Made by a program: the position numbers and the translations under genes. A DNA stretch of 64,000 nucleotides from Mycolicibacterium sp. TUM20985 (GTDB taxonomy: Bacteria > Actinomycetota > Actinomycetes > Mycobacteriales > Mycobacteriaceae): contig NZ_AP027291.1 of NCBI RefSeq assembly GCF_030295745.1, positions 496,001 through 560,000 of the forward strand, written 5' to 3'. Positions within the stretch are counted from its first letter, which is position 1. Every line of letters starts with the position of its first letter. Positions 33,447 to 41,404 of the stretch are shown one piece after another. The notes beneath the pieces were generated by a model. It did not search any database. It saw only the letters and a list, made by a program, of their open reading frames with translations, and was not told the origin of the DNA.

Positions 33447-34381
33447 CCAGGTGACGCGTCGGCCCGGAAGGCATTGGGACTCAACCCGTATCGGCGCTTG
33501 AAGGCGCTGCTCAGCGCGAACGGCGTGCCATAGCCGACCTGGCGCGCCACCGAGCCGATGGTGTCCTCGCTCGCGCGCAGCAGATCCGCGGCCAGGGCAA
33601 GCCGCCAGCCGGTCAGGAAACTGATCGGTGGCTCGCCGACCTGCTCGGTGAACCTGCGCGCGAATAGTGCTCGTGAACTACCCACGGCCGCTGCGAGATT
33701 GGCCACCGTCCACGGGTGTTCGGGATTGTTGTAGACGAGGCGAAGCGCTGGGCCGACGAGAGGATCTCGCTCGGCGTGCCACCAGGTCGGGGCCTGTTCG
33801 TCGGAGTCGAACCAGGTTCGCAACACGTCCATCAGCAACAGGTCCAGGAGCCGGTCGAGATAGGCCGCCTGACCAGGTCCGTCGCGGACCGCCTCGTCGG
33901 CCAGCAGGTCCACCAACGGTGTCCGCCACGTCTCACCGCGCACCACCAGCACCGTCGGAAGTGCTTCGAGCAGGCGCGAACTCACCTCGCTTCGACCTTC
34001 ATAGGCACAGATGACGGCGCGATCGGCGCCGGATGCGGTGTTACCCCACGTCCGCACCCCCACCGACATCTCGAAGCGCAGGTCGTCACCGCCCAGTGTC
34101 GTGCAGCGGTTGCCGGGGTGGATGACGACCTGCGGTGCGGTCCTGGGGTCGTCGGCGAACAGGTAGTGCTCGACACCTCGCGCGACGGCGACGTCACCGG
34201 GTCCGACGTCGACGGTCGCGCCGGACTCGGTGACGATGACCGCGCTCCCGCGCGTCACGCAGATCAGCGTCAGGGGAGCCTCGTCCTGGATGCGCATCGA
34301 CCACGGTGGGTCCAAAGACAGGCGCAGGACGAACGCGCCGCGGGCGCGCACCCCGTCGAGCAGGCCGCCCAGTGCATCCAT
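33443..34381 (-). CDS. AraC-family transcriptional regulator (cupin type)
   Basis: This 312-residue regulator has an N-terminal cupin (AraC_binding-like: SAVIVTESGATVDVGPGDVAVARGVEHYLFAD) and a C-terminal double helix-turn-helix (VANLAAAVGSSRALFARRFTEQVGEPPISFLTGWRLALAADLL, then VARQVGYGTPFALSSAFKRRYGLSPNAFR). The start is the ATG at 34381, where the cupin begins. It is divergent from the DUF1772 gene by 81 bp, a common arrangement in which the regulator controls its neighbour. Confidence 0.88.
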   Translation of the reverse strand: MDALGGLLDGVRARGAFVLRLSLDPPWSMRIQDEAPLTLICVTRGSAVIVTESGATVDVGPGDVAVARGVEHYLFADDPRTAPQVVIHPGNRCTTLGGDDLRFEMSVGVRTWGNTASGADRAVICAYEGRSEVSSRLLEALPTVLVVRGETWRTPLVDLLADEAVRDGPGQAAYLDRLLDLLLMDVLRTWFDSDEQAPTWWHAERDPLVGPALRLVYNNPEHPWTVANLAAAVGSSRALFARRFTEQVGEPPISFLTGWRLALAADLLRASEDTIGSVARQVGYGTPFALSSAFKRRYGLSPNAFRADASPG

Positions 34382-34462
34382 ACTGCTGAATGTAGACGAT
34401 CGCGTATGGATTAGGGACGCTTGGCTATGGATCGTCTCGACGGCTGCCCATTGACTGGGGTC

Positions 34463-34957
34463 ATGAGTTCGAGCCCGTTCTGGATCGCCACCACCGCAGC
34501 CGCCGTGACGAACGCCGCCGTCGGCGGTGTGTTCTTTGCGTTCTCGACCTTCGTCATGCGGGGTCTGGACCGCGCCGAGCCGGCCGCCGCGATCGCCGCC
34601 ATGCGCGGTATCAACGCCGAGGCGCAGGGCAACGCACCCTTCCTCACCCTGTTCGCCGGCTCGGCGCTCCTCGCGCTCGGCGTGGGCGTCGCGGCCGTCG
34701 CGCGGATGTCCGCGCGGGGATCGGGCTACGTGCTCGCCGGCGCGGCGCTCGGCACGGTGGCCTTCATCGTGACGGTGGCGATCAACGTTCCGCTGAACGA
34801 TCGACTGGCATCGATGGACCCGACGGGTCTGTCCGCAGCGGACGCGTTGCGGGAATGGCGCGCGTACCTCGGACCGTGGACCGCGTGGAACCACGTTCGG
34901 ACTCTGGCACCGCTACTCGGCTCGGTGCTGATGCTTGTCGGGCTGCGCAGCCGTTGA
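34463..34957 (+). CDS. DUF1772 (anthrone oxygenase-like) membrane protein
   Basis: This 164-residue protein has four hydrophobic segments typical of DUF1772: FWIATTAAAVTNAAVGGVFFAFSTFVMRGL, the middle RGINAEAQGNAPFLTLF motif, then VAINVPLNDRL and the C-terminal WTAWNHVRTLAPLLGS with the conserved WN-x-R. Fungal relatives are annotated as anthrone oxygenases; the bacterial function is unclear. The ATG at 34463 (GGGG site) starts directly before the first helix; an in-frame ATG at 34421 is the alternative. Its last 176 bp overlap the convergent MFS gene on the other strand. Confidence 0.8.
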   Translation: MSSSPFWIATTAAAVTNAAVGGVFFAFSTFVMRGLDRAEPAAAIAAMRGINAEAQGNAPFLTLFAGSALLALGVGVAAVARMSARGSGYVLAGAALGTVAFIVTVAINVPLNDRLASMDPTGLSAADALREWRAYLGPWTAWNHVRTLAPLLGSVLMLVGLRSR

Positions 34958-36476
34958 CACCCCGGCACGAGACGGCGACGACCGCGGCCGCGATCAACAC
35001 CAGTACCGCCGCGATGGTCGCCGTCGGTGCGATGCCCGCGTCGAACGCCACCCGGGCGGAGTCGAGCAGCCGGTTGCCCAAGGCGGGCGGCAGGGTCTGG
35101 GCCACCGAGGCGGCGCCGGCGATGCTCTCCCTGGCATCGGCGGTCTGCATCGGCGTGAGGCCACCGGGCAGTTCCACCGCGGCGCGGTAGTACGCCGTGA
35201 AGATCGTGCCGAGAGTCGCCGTGCCAACGACCGCGCCGAGCTCGTACGCCGTCTCCGAAACCGCCGACGCCGCACCGGACTTCGCGGGTGGGACCGATGC
35301 GACGATCGTGTCGTTCGAGATCGTCTGCGACATTCCCACCCCGATCTCCAAGATGATGAAGGAGATGATGACGGCCACGACGGTCAGGTCGTGCCGGAAC
35401 AGCAGAATCGCCACGAAGCCCGCCGCCACCAGGACCAGCCCGATGATCATCAGCGAGTCCGGCGCGATCCGCTTCGCCAGCGGCACCACGCCGATGCCCG
35501 CGATCATGGACAGCGCCGCACCGGGCAGCGTGACCAGGCCGGCTTCCAGCGGACTCAGCCCGAGCACGAGCTGCAGGTGCTGGGAGATGAAGAAGATGAA
35601 GCCGATGAGACCGACGATGGACAAGAAGTTGGCCAGGATCGACGACGTGAAGGGAGCATTGGAGAACAGGCTCACGTCGAGCATCGGTGTGGCACTGCGC
35701 CGCTGGCGCCTGACGAACAGCACACCGGAGCCGATGCCGAGGACGACGGCCCCCGCAACCCACCACGACAAGCCGTCGTGCGCCGCCGCCTTCACGGCCC
35801 AGACGACGGGCAGCATCGTGGTCAACGTCAGCATGACGCTGACCAGATCGACTGGGCCCGGGTTCGGATCCTGAGACTCGGGCACCAGCCGCGGCGCCAG
35901 CACCAGCAGCGGCAGCAGGATCGGTACGGCCACCAGGAAGACTGCGCCCCAGTGGAAGTGTTGCAGCAGAGCGCCGCCCACGATCGGGCCCAGTGCGGAA
36001 CCCGCGGTGAAGCACGACGCCCAGAGGGCGATCGCGAGCCGACGCGCAGAGGCATCGGTGAAGATGTTGCGGATCAGCGACAGCGTGGATGGCATCAGCA
36101 TGGCGCCGAATACGCCGAGCAACGCGCGTGCCCCGACGAGGTACCCGGCGCTCGGTGCGAACGCCGCGGCCGCCGAGACCACCGCGAAGCCGCCCGCGCC
36201 GATCATCAGCAGACGACGCCTACCGATCCTGTCGCCGAGGCTGCCCATCGTCACCAGCAGGGCGGCGAGCACCAGCGAGTACACGTCCACGATCCACAGC
36301 TGGGTGGTCGCGGGCGGACGGAAGTCCTGGGCGATGCTAGGCAGGGCGAAGGCGAGCACCGTGTTGTCGACGGCGACCAGCAGCACCGGCAGCATGAGGA
36401 CCGCGAGCGCGATCCAGGCGCGTCGCGGTGTGGCGGTGGTGGTGGACGCCGTGGTGACGTCCATGTGGGTGGACAT
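34782..36476 (-). CDS. MFS drug-efflux transporter (EmrB/QacA, 14 TM)
   Basis: This 564-residue major facilitator has about 14 transmembrane segments, as in the DHA2 family: motif C-like GPIVGGALL in helix 5, LGDRIGRRRLLMIGA (motif A) and the N-terminal DNTVLAFALPSIAQDF. It exports drugs or metabolites with proton exchange. The last ~60 residues, after VVAVSCRGVNG, are charged and Ser/Arg-rich and run antisense to the DUF1772 gene, so the protein is extended beyond the usual family end. It lies 42 bp downstream of a TetR gene on the same strand and is probably repressed by it. Confidence 0.9.
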   Translation of the reverse strand: MSTHMDVTTASTTTATPRRAWIALAVLMLPVLLVAVDNTVLAFALPSIAQDFRPPATTQLWIVDVYSLVLAALLVTMGSLGDRIGRRRLLMIGAGGFAVVSAAAAFAPSAGYLVGARALLGVFGAMLMPSTLSLIRNIFTDASARRLAIALWASCFTAGSALGPIVGGALLQHFHWGAVFLVAVPILLPLLVLAPRLVPESQDPNPGPVDLVSVMLTLTTMLPVVWAVKAAAHDGLSWWVAGAVVLGIGSGVLFVRRQRRSATPMLDVSLFSNAPFTSSILANFLSIVGLIGFIFFISQHLQLVLGLSPLEAGLVTLPGAALSMIAGIGVVPLAKRIAPDSLMIIGLVLVAAGFVAILLFRHDLTVVAVIISFIILEIGVGMSQTISNDTIVASVPPAKSGAASAVSETAYELGAVVGTATLGTIFTAYYRAAVELPGGLTPMQTADARESIAGAASVAQTLPPALGNRLLDSARVAFDAGIAPTATIAAVLVLIAAAVVAVSCRGVNGCAARQASAPSRVAVPESERGSTRSTVRGTRAIPATRPLRTDPSGPSMPVDRSAER

Positions 36477-36518
36477 TGGACTGCTCCTGAGAACTACGTC
36501 GGGGCGAACCTCTCGACG

Positions 36519-37091
36519 TCAAGACCGATTCGGGTTGATGGTGCCCTGGGTGAGGCTGGCCATGATGGCGTCGACGACCTGGACGCGCGGGGTGCCGAGC
36601 CGCGCGGCCTCGTAGCCGGCGTTCAGCAGCGCCCAGAACACGAGTCGCGGCCAGCCCGGCGGGCCGGCCGCGCCCTGCGTGGCTGCCCGGTTGAGCACTT
36701 CGACGATCACCTCGTCGCCGGTGTCGAGTTCGGCGGCCATGGCCGGGTCGGCGTTGATCGACGACTCGTTGTAGACGAACGGCACGATGGGCCCGAGGTC
36801 CAGCTGACACTCGACGACTCGTCGAAGCGCCTCCTCTGGCGGCCCACAGTCCGGCTCCGCGTGCTCGATCGCCGCATTGCTCAGTGCGTGAACGTGAAGG
36901 GCGAGCGCCCGCAGCAGGTCGGATCGCTCGGCGAAGTATCGATGCAGGGTGCTGCGTCCGACCTCGGCCGCCGTGGCGATGTCACCGAGCGAGGCGCCGG
37001 GGTTGTCCCCGAGCACGACCATGGCGGCACCGAGAATCGCCTTGCGCGTTCTCGAGCGTGGGCCACCCTCGGCCATCAACGGGGCACTCAT
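36519..37091 (-). CDS. TetR-family transcriptional regulator
   Basis: This 190-residue protein has the TetR N-terminal domain (RKAILGAAMVVLGDNPGASLGDIATAAEVGRSTLHRYFAERSDLL) and a helical ligand-binding C-terminus. It is the first gene of a pair with the MFS efflux pump, the classic repressor-pump layout. Its own promoter carries an operator-like inverted repeat (37121-37140) just upstream of a TATATT -10, so autorepression is likely. The inducer is unknown, probably a pump substrate. Confidence 0.9.
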   Translation of the reverse strand: MSAPLMAEGGPRSRTRKAILGAAMVVLGDNPGASLGDIATAAEVGRSTLHRYFAERSDLLRALALHVHALSNAAIEHAEPDCGPPEEALRRVVECQLDLGPIVPFVYNESSINADPAMAAELDTGDEVIVEVLNRAATQGAAGPPGWPRLVFWALLNAGYEAARLGTPRVQVVDAIMASLTQGTINPNRS

Positions 37092-37098
37092 GTCGTCG

Positions 37099-37140
37099 AA
37101 TATAGCACGGGTGACCCACTGTGAGACAGTGGTGTCCCAC
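37099..37140 (-). promoter_or_regulatory. tetR promoter and palindromic operators
   Basis: A minus-strand -10 TATATT (37104-37099) is preceded by two overlapping palindromes: CCACTGT-GAG-ACAGTGG (37116-37132, perfect) and GTGAGACA-GTGG-TGTCCCAC (37121-37140, one mismatch). The second matches the spacing of TetR-family operators. GTGACCCACT (37111-37120) is also nearly repeated at 37132-37141. A bound repressor would cover the -35 region of the tetR-MFS operon. Confidence 0.6.
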
Positions 37141-37997
37141 TAGTTGGGCCGGGTGAAACCTGCCGGTGAGGCCGGTGAGGCCGGTGAGGTCGGTCCCGAC
37201 GGCACCCACGCGAGGGGAGGCGCGGGTGGCGGTGGCGGCGACGGGCCGGGGCGCAGGCGCACGAGTTCGCGGCGGTGACGTTCGGCCAGCACCGCGGCCA
37301 GGACCAACGGAGGAGGTGCGCCCGCGGGCGGCGGCGGCGAGATCTGCGCGACGACCTCCGCGCAGATGCGGTACGCCATCTGATCGCGCAGCTGCGGCTC
37401 CAACTGACTCGCGCGGGAGAGGAACTGACGCGCCAGCTCCGCCTGTTCGGGACGCAGCGCTGAGAGCTGCAGCGACGATGCCCACCAGGCTAGGGCCGGG
37501 GGCATCGGCACAGGTGCCGGCAGCTTTGGCGCCCGCTCGCTGATCACCATGGTGCCCGCGAACACGTCACCGATCCGCTTGCCCCTCGCCGACAGCATGC
37601 TGCAGATGACGGCGGGCCCACCGGCGAACATCCAGATCTCGACGAACCCCGACAGTGCGCGAAACAGCGCCTGGCGGAAGCGTTCCGGGCCACCGTCGTC
37701 GGAGACCACCCGCAGCCCGAGGGCCATCTTGCCCAGGGATCGCCCCCTGGTCGCGGTCTCGAAGGCGATTGGATAACCGACGATGGTCAGCACCGTGAAG
37801 ATGACCAGCACCGCGGCCGACAAGGCGTCGTCGAAGTCGTAGATGGTGGCGGCCCACAGGATGACGCCGACGACGTAGCCGATGCCGATCACCGTCAGGT
37901 CGACCAGTGCCGCCAAGGCGCGCACCGGCAACTGGGCGATCTGGATGTCGAGGACGACGGCGTCACCCGTGACCATCGGCTCGGGCTGGGCCACCAT
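37140..37997 (-). CDS. RDD-family membrane protein
   Basis: This 285-residue protein has an RDD domain (ALAALVDLTVIGIGYVVG helix 1, RGRSLGKMALGLRVV, then ISER) with three to four membrane segments. A long C-terminal cytoplasmic part follows, ending in a Pro/Ala/Ser repeat encoded by a 9-bp GGTGAGGCC-type tandem repeat near 37162-37190. It corresponds to M. tuberculosis Rv3695. It is divergent from the SpoIIM gene with only 28 bp between start codons. In other actinobacteria RDD, SpoIIM, DUF58, MoxR and DUF4129 proteins form a conserved set thought to act in envelope or secretion processes. Confidence 0.88.
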   Translation of the reverse strand: MVAQPEPMVTGDAVVLDIQIAQLPVRALAALVDLTVIGIGYVVGVILWAATIYDFDDALSAAVLVIFTVLTIVGYPIAFETATRGRSLGKMALGLRVVSDDGGPERFRQALFRALSGFVEIWMFAGGPAVICSMLSARGKRIGDVFAGTMVISERAPKLPAPVPMPPALAWWASSLQLSALRPEQAELARQFLSRASQLEPQLRDQMAYRICAEVVAQISPPPPAGAPPPLVLAAVLAERHRRELVRLRPGPSPPPPPAPPLAWVPSGPTSPASPASPAGFTRPN

Positions 37998-38025
37998 GAA
38001 AGCCAACGCTACTAGGATTCGTCGG
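37998..38025. promoter_or_regulatory. 28-bp divergent promoter for two leaderless genes
   Basis: TAGGAT (38013-38018) ends 7 nt before the plus-strand ATG at 38026. On the minus strand TAGCGT (38011-38006) ends 8 nt before the ATG at 37997. Both fit TANNNT -10 boxes of leaderless mRNAs, and the two -10 boxes are adjacent, so their -35 regions lie inside the opposite gene. Confidence 0.55.
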
Positions 38026-39018
38026 ATGGATGTCGACGCATTCGTGCTGGCCCACCGGCCCGCGTGGGACCGACTGGAGTACCTGGTCAAGCGTCGACGC
38101 AAGCTGACCGGGGCCGAGGTCGACGAACTGGTCGACCTCTACCAGCGGGTGTCGACCCATCTGTCGATCGTGCGCAGCGCCTCGGGTGACTCGGTTCTGG
38201 TCGGCAGGCTCTCGGGGTTGGTCGCCACCGCCCGTGCCGCGGTCACCGGCGCCCACGCCCCGTTGTGGAGTGAGTTCACCCGCTTCTGGACGGTGTCGTT
38301 TCCCGTCGTGGCCTACCGGTCCTGGCGGTGGTGGTTGGGTTCGGCCGTGGCCTTCTTCGTGGTCGCCACCGCGCTGGGCGTCTGGGTGGCAGGCAGTCCC
38401 GAGGTGCAGGCGACGGTCGGAACCCCCTCGGACATCGCGGAGCTGGTCAACCGGGAGTTCGCCTCGTACTACAGCGAGAACCCCGCCGGTTCGTTCGCCC
38501 TGCGGGTGTGGACCAACAACGCCTGGGTCGCGGCTCAGTGCATCGGCTACGCGATCGTCCTGGGCCTGCCCATTCCGTACGTGCTGTTCTCCAACGCCGC
38601 GAACCTGGGTGTCGTCGGCGGATTGATGTTCGACGCCGGCAAGGGGGACGTCTTCCTCGGTCTGCTCCTACCGCACGGACTACTCGAGCTGACCGCGGTC
38701 TTCCTCGCCGCGGCCGCCGGGATGCGGCTCGGCTGGTCGGTGATCTCACCGGGCGACCGACCGCGGGGTCAGGTGCTGGCCGAGCAGGGGCGGGCCGTCG
38801 TCTCGGTCGCCGTCGGGCTGGTGGTCGTCCTGCTGGCATCGGGTCTCATCGAGGCACTGGTCACGCCCTCTCCGCTGCCCACGTTCCTGCGCATCGCGGT
38901 CGGCGTCGCGGCGGAGGTCGCGTTCCTGGCCTACGTGATCCACTTCGGGCGCAGGGCGGTTCGTGCAGGCGAGACGGGTGACGTCGCCGATGCCCCCGAT
39001 CTGGTGCCCACCTCCTAG
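38026..39018 (+). CDS. SpoIIM/DUF95-family membrane protein
   Basis: This 330-residue membrane protein of the stage II sporulation M family has an N-terminal cytoplasmic helical part (RLEYLVKRRRKLTGAEVDELVDLYQRVSTHLS), then about six hydrophobic segments including NNAWVAAQCIGYAIVLGLPIPYVLFSNAANLGVVGG and LPHGLLELTAVFLAAAAGMRLG, the most conserved SpoIIM motif. It corresponds to M. tuberculosis Rv3694c. Mycobacteria do not make typical endospores; the protein belongs to the adjacent MoxR/DUF58 set. The start is leaderless-type (see 37998-38025). Confidence 0.88.
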   Translation: MDVDAFVLAHRPAWDRLEYLVKRRRKLTGAEVDELVDLYQRVSTHLSIVRSASGDSVLVGRLSGLVATARAAVTGAHAPLWSEFTRFWTVSFPVVAYRSWRWWLGSAVAFFVVATALGVWVAGSPEVQATVGTPSDIAELVNREFASYYSENPAGSFALRVWTNNAWVAAQCIGYAIVLGLPIPYVLFSNAANLGVVGGLMFDAGKGDVFLGLLLPHGLLELTAVFLAAAAGMRLGWSVISPGDRPRGQVLAEQGRAVVSVAVGLVVVLLASGLIEALVTPSPLPTFLRIAVGVAAEVAFLAYVIHFGRRAVRAGETGDVADAPDLVPTS

Positions 39019-39049
39019 CAACCCCGCGGGCAGTCCGCAAGCGGCTCCA

Positions 39050-39088
39050 GCAAAGGGCCCTGAAATCCCGCGAATGAGGGCCCTTTGC
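39050..39088. terminator. Bidirectional terminator between SpoIIM and DUF58 genes
   Basis: A perfect 12-bp stem (GCAAAGGGCCCT at 39050-39061, complement at 39077-39088) with a 15-nt loop lies between two convergent genes. It would work from either side; there is no long T-run. Confidence 0.8.
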
Positions 39089-39107
39089 GTCTGCTCGCGG
39101 GCGAAGG

Positions 39108-40430
39108 TTACAGCCGGCCGCTGGCCTTCATCGCCAGGTACCGGTCGGCCAACGCCGGCGCCAGCTCATCGGGCATCGCGTCGACGACGTCGACGCCGTG
39201 TCGCCGCAGTCGCGCGGCGATGGCGGCGCGGTCGTTGCGGGCCCGCTCTGCCGCGGCGGCGTCGTAGACCTCGGCGGCGTCGGAACGCCCGGCGGCGAGT
39301 CGGTCCACCCTCGGATCGCCGACCGCGGCGAGCACCACCTGATGCTTGGCCGCCAGCTGCGGAAGGACACCCATGAGGCCCTCGTCGAGCGCCGAGGGGT
39401 TCAGGTCGGTCAGCAGAACCACCAGCGCCCGCCGCCGGACGCGTCGCTGCACCGTGGCGACCATGGCTGCCGCATCGGATTCGACCAGCGCGGGCTCGAG
39501 CGGCGCCATCGCCTCGACGAGATGAGGGAGCAGTTCGGTGCGGGTGGTGTTGAAGACGGCCGCCCGCGGCACTCGGTCGTGGGCGATGAAGTCGACGTGA
39601 TCACCAGCACGGGAAGCCAAGGCCGCCAACAGAAGTGCGGCGTCCATCGACCAGTCCAGGCGCGGCCAGCCGTGGGGGTCACCCGCGGTGGGGTCGACGC
39701 CGACCCGGCCCGCGGACGTCCGGCCCGTGTCCAGGACGAGCACCACCCGTCGGTCGCGTTCGGGCCGCCAGGTGCGGACCACGACGTCGGCCCGGCGCGC
39801 GGTGGCCCGCCAGTCGATGGATCTTACGTCGTCACCGAGGACGTACTCGCGCAGCGAGTCGAACTCGGTGCCCTGACCACGGATCAGAACCGGGATGGCG
39901 CCGTCGAGTTCGCGAAGCCTGGCCAGTCGGGACGGAAGGTGCTTGCGCGACAGGAACGGTGGCAGGATCCGCACCTGCGACGGCACGCGGTGCGACGTCT
40001 GCCTGCCCGCTAGTCCGAGGGGTCCGACGGACCGTGCCGTGACCATCGCCGAACGTTGGTCGCCGCGCCGAACGGGGCGCAGCGTGGTGCTGACCTGATG
40101 TCGTTGTTCACCAGCGACGTTCATGCGGTGAGTGCGCGGCTCCGCGCGGGCCGACGGCGCCCACGCGTCGCGCACCCACCCGCGAAATCTGCGTCGACCC
40201 GGGTTCTCGACGACCAGGGCGGTTTCGACGGGTTCGCCGAGGCGCGCGGCGCCGTCGCCGTTCCTGCTGAAGCGCAGCCGTCTGGTGCTGGCCGCCAGCG
40301 TCACGTCGACCGCGAGCGCCACCAGCAGCAGCGCCAGCAGAATTGCGAATGTCTTTGCAGGCCAGGGGGATACCCCGATCGGCAGCACGCAGATCAGGGC
40401 GACCAGGCCGGCGCGGCCGGTGACGACCAC
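39108..40430 (-). CDS. DUF58 domain-containing protein
   Basis: This 440-residue protein begins with two membrane segments and contains the DUF58 signature GQGTEFDSLREYVLGDDVRSIDWRATAR followed by a degenerate VWA-like fold (VVLVLDTGRTS). It corresponds to M. tuberculosis Rv3693. DUF58 proteins act with MoxR ATPases, here encoded just upstream. The GTG start overlaps the MoxR stop by 1 bp, showing translational coupling. The cellular process is not established. Confidence 0.88.
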   Translation of the reverse strand: MVVTGRAGLVALICVLPIGVSPWPAKTFAILLALLLVALAVDVTLAASTRRLRFSRNGDGAARLGEPVETALVVENPGRRRFRGWVRDAWAPSARAEPRTHRMNVAGEQRHQVSTTLRPVRRGDQRSAMVTARSVGPLGLAGRQTSHRVPSQVRILPPFLSRKHLPSRLARLRELDGAIPVLIRGQGTEFDSLREYVLGDDVRSIDWRATARRADVVVRTWRPERDRRVVLVLDTGRTSAGRVGVDPTAGDPHGWPRLDWSMDAALLLAALASRAGDHVDFIAHDRVPRAAVFNTTRTELLPHLVEAMAPLEPALVESDAAAMVATVQRRVRRRALVVLLTDLNPSALDEGLMGVLPQLAAKHQVVLAAVGDPRVDRLAAGRSDAAEVYDAAAAERARNDRAAIAARLRRHGVDVVDAMPDELAPALADRYLAMKASGRL

Positions 40431-41404
40431 TAGCGCGGGACCGGCACCGCGGACAGGATGCCGTCGAGCACGCCGTCGGGGGTGGACCCCTCGAGTTCGG
40501 CCTCCGGCCGCAGGGCGATGCGGTGGCGCAGTGTCGGCCGGGCCATCGCCTTCACGTCATCGGGTGTCACGTAGTTGCGGCCCGACAACCACGCCCACGA
40601 CCGCGACGTGGCGAGCAGCGCCGTCGCACCACGGGGTGACACGCCCAGCTGTAGGGCAGGGGATCGTCTGGTCGCGCCGGCGATGTCGACGATGTAACCG
40701 GTGACCTCGTCGGCGACGAGGACCTGGCGCACCGCGTCACGACCCGCCGCCAGCTCGGCCGGGCCCGCCACCGGCTGCACGGCGGAGAGGTCACGCGGGT
40801 CGAAACCCCTTGCATGCCTTGACAGGATGGTGATCTCCTGATCGCGCGGCGGCAACGGCACGTTGAGTTTCAGTAGGAACCGGTCGAGTTGAGCCTCGGG
40901 TAGCTGGTAGGTGCCCTCGTACTCGATGGGGTTCTGGGTCGCCGCGACGATGAAGGGGTCGGGCAGCGGCCTCGGGTCACCGTCCACGGTGACCTGCCGT
41001 TCCTCCATGGCCTCCAGCAGGGCAGCCTGCGTCTTCGGCGGCGTGCGGTTGATCTCGTCGGCGAGCAGCAGATTCGTGAACACCGGCCCGGCACGGAACT
41101 CGAACTCCGCGCTGCGAGCGTCGTAGATCAAAGATCCCGTGATGTCACCGGGCATCAGATCCGGGGTGAACTGCACCCGTTTGAAGTCCAGTTGCAGCGC
41201 CGCGGACAGGGTGCGGACCAGCAGCGTCTTGGCGACGCCCGGCACCCCCTCCAGCAGGACGTGACCTCGGCACAGCAGCGCGATGACCAGACCGCTCACC
41301 ACGGCGTCCTGCCCGACCACCGCCTTGGCGATCTCGGAACGCAATGCCAACAACGCATTTCGCGCGCCGTCGGAGTCAACTGTCGATGTCGTGGGGTGAC
41401 TCAC
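40430..41404 (-). CDS. MoxR-family AAA+ ATPase (Rv3692/MoxR2-like)
   Basis: This 324-residue MoxR ATPase has Walker A GVPGVAKTLLVRTL, FKRVQFTPDLMPGDITGS (MoxR signature), Walker B LLLADEINRTPPKTQAALLEAM and sensor TQNPIEYEGTYQLPEAQLDRF. It differs from the CoxD-like ATPase at 0.8 kb, being shorter and without a His tail. The GTG at 41404 overlaps the DUF4350 stop (GTGA). It is part of a five-gene minus-strand operon with coupled starts (44394 down to 39108) and acts with the DUF58 protein. Confidence 0.92.
   Translation of the reverse strand: MSHPTTSTVDSDGARNALLALRSEIAKAVVGQDAVVSGLVIALLCRGHVLLEGVPGVAKTLLVRTLSAALQLDFKRVQFTPDLMPGDITGSLIYDARSAEFEFRAGPVFTNLLLADEINRTPPKTQAALLEAMEERQVTVDGDPRPLPDPFIVAATQNPIEYEGTYQLPEAQLDRFLLKLNVPLPPRDQEITILSRHARGFDPRDLSAVQPVAGPAELAAGRDAVRQVLVADEVTGYIVDIAGATRRSPALQLGVSPRGATALLATSRSWAWLSGRNYVTPDDVKAMARPTLRHRIALRPEAELEGSTPDGVLDGILSAVPVPR

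Noticed and set aside
34935..37124. Plus-strand open frame of over 700 codons opposite the MFS and TetR genes
   Set aside because: It crosses two clear minus-strand genes, and is His/Arg/Gln-rich without domains, so it is a codon-bias shadow.
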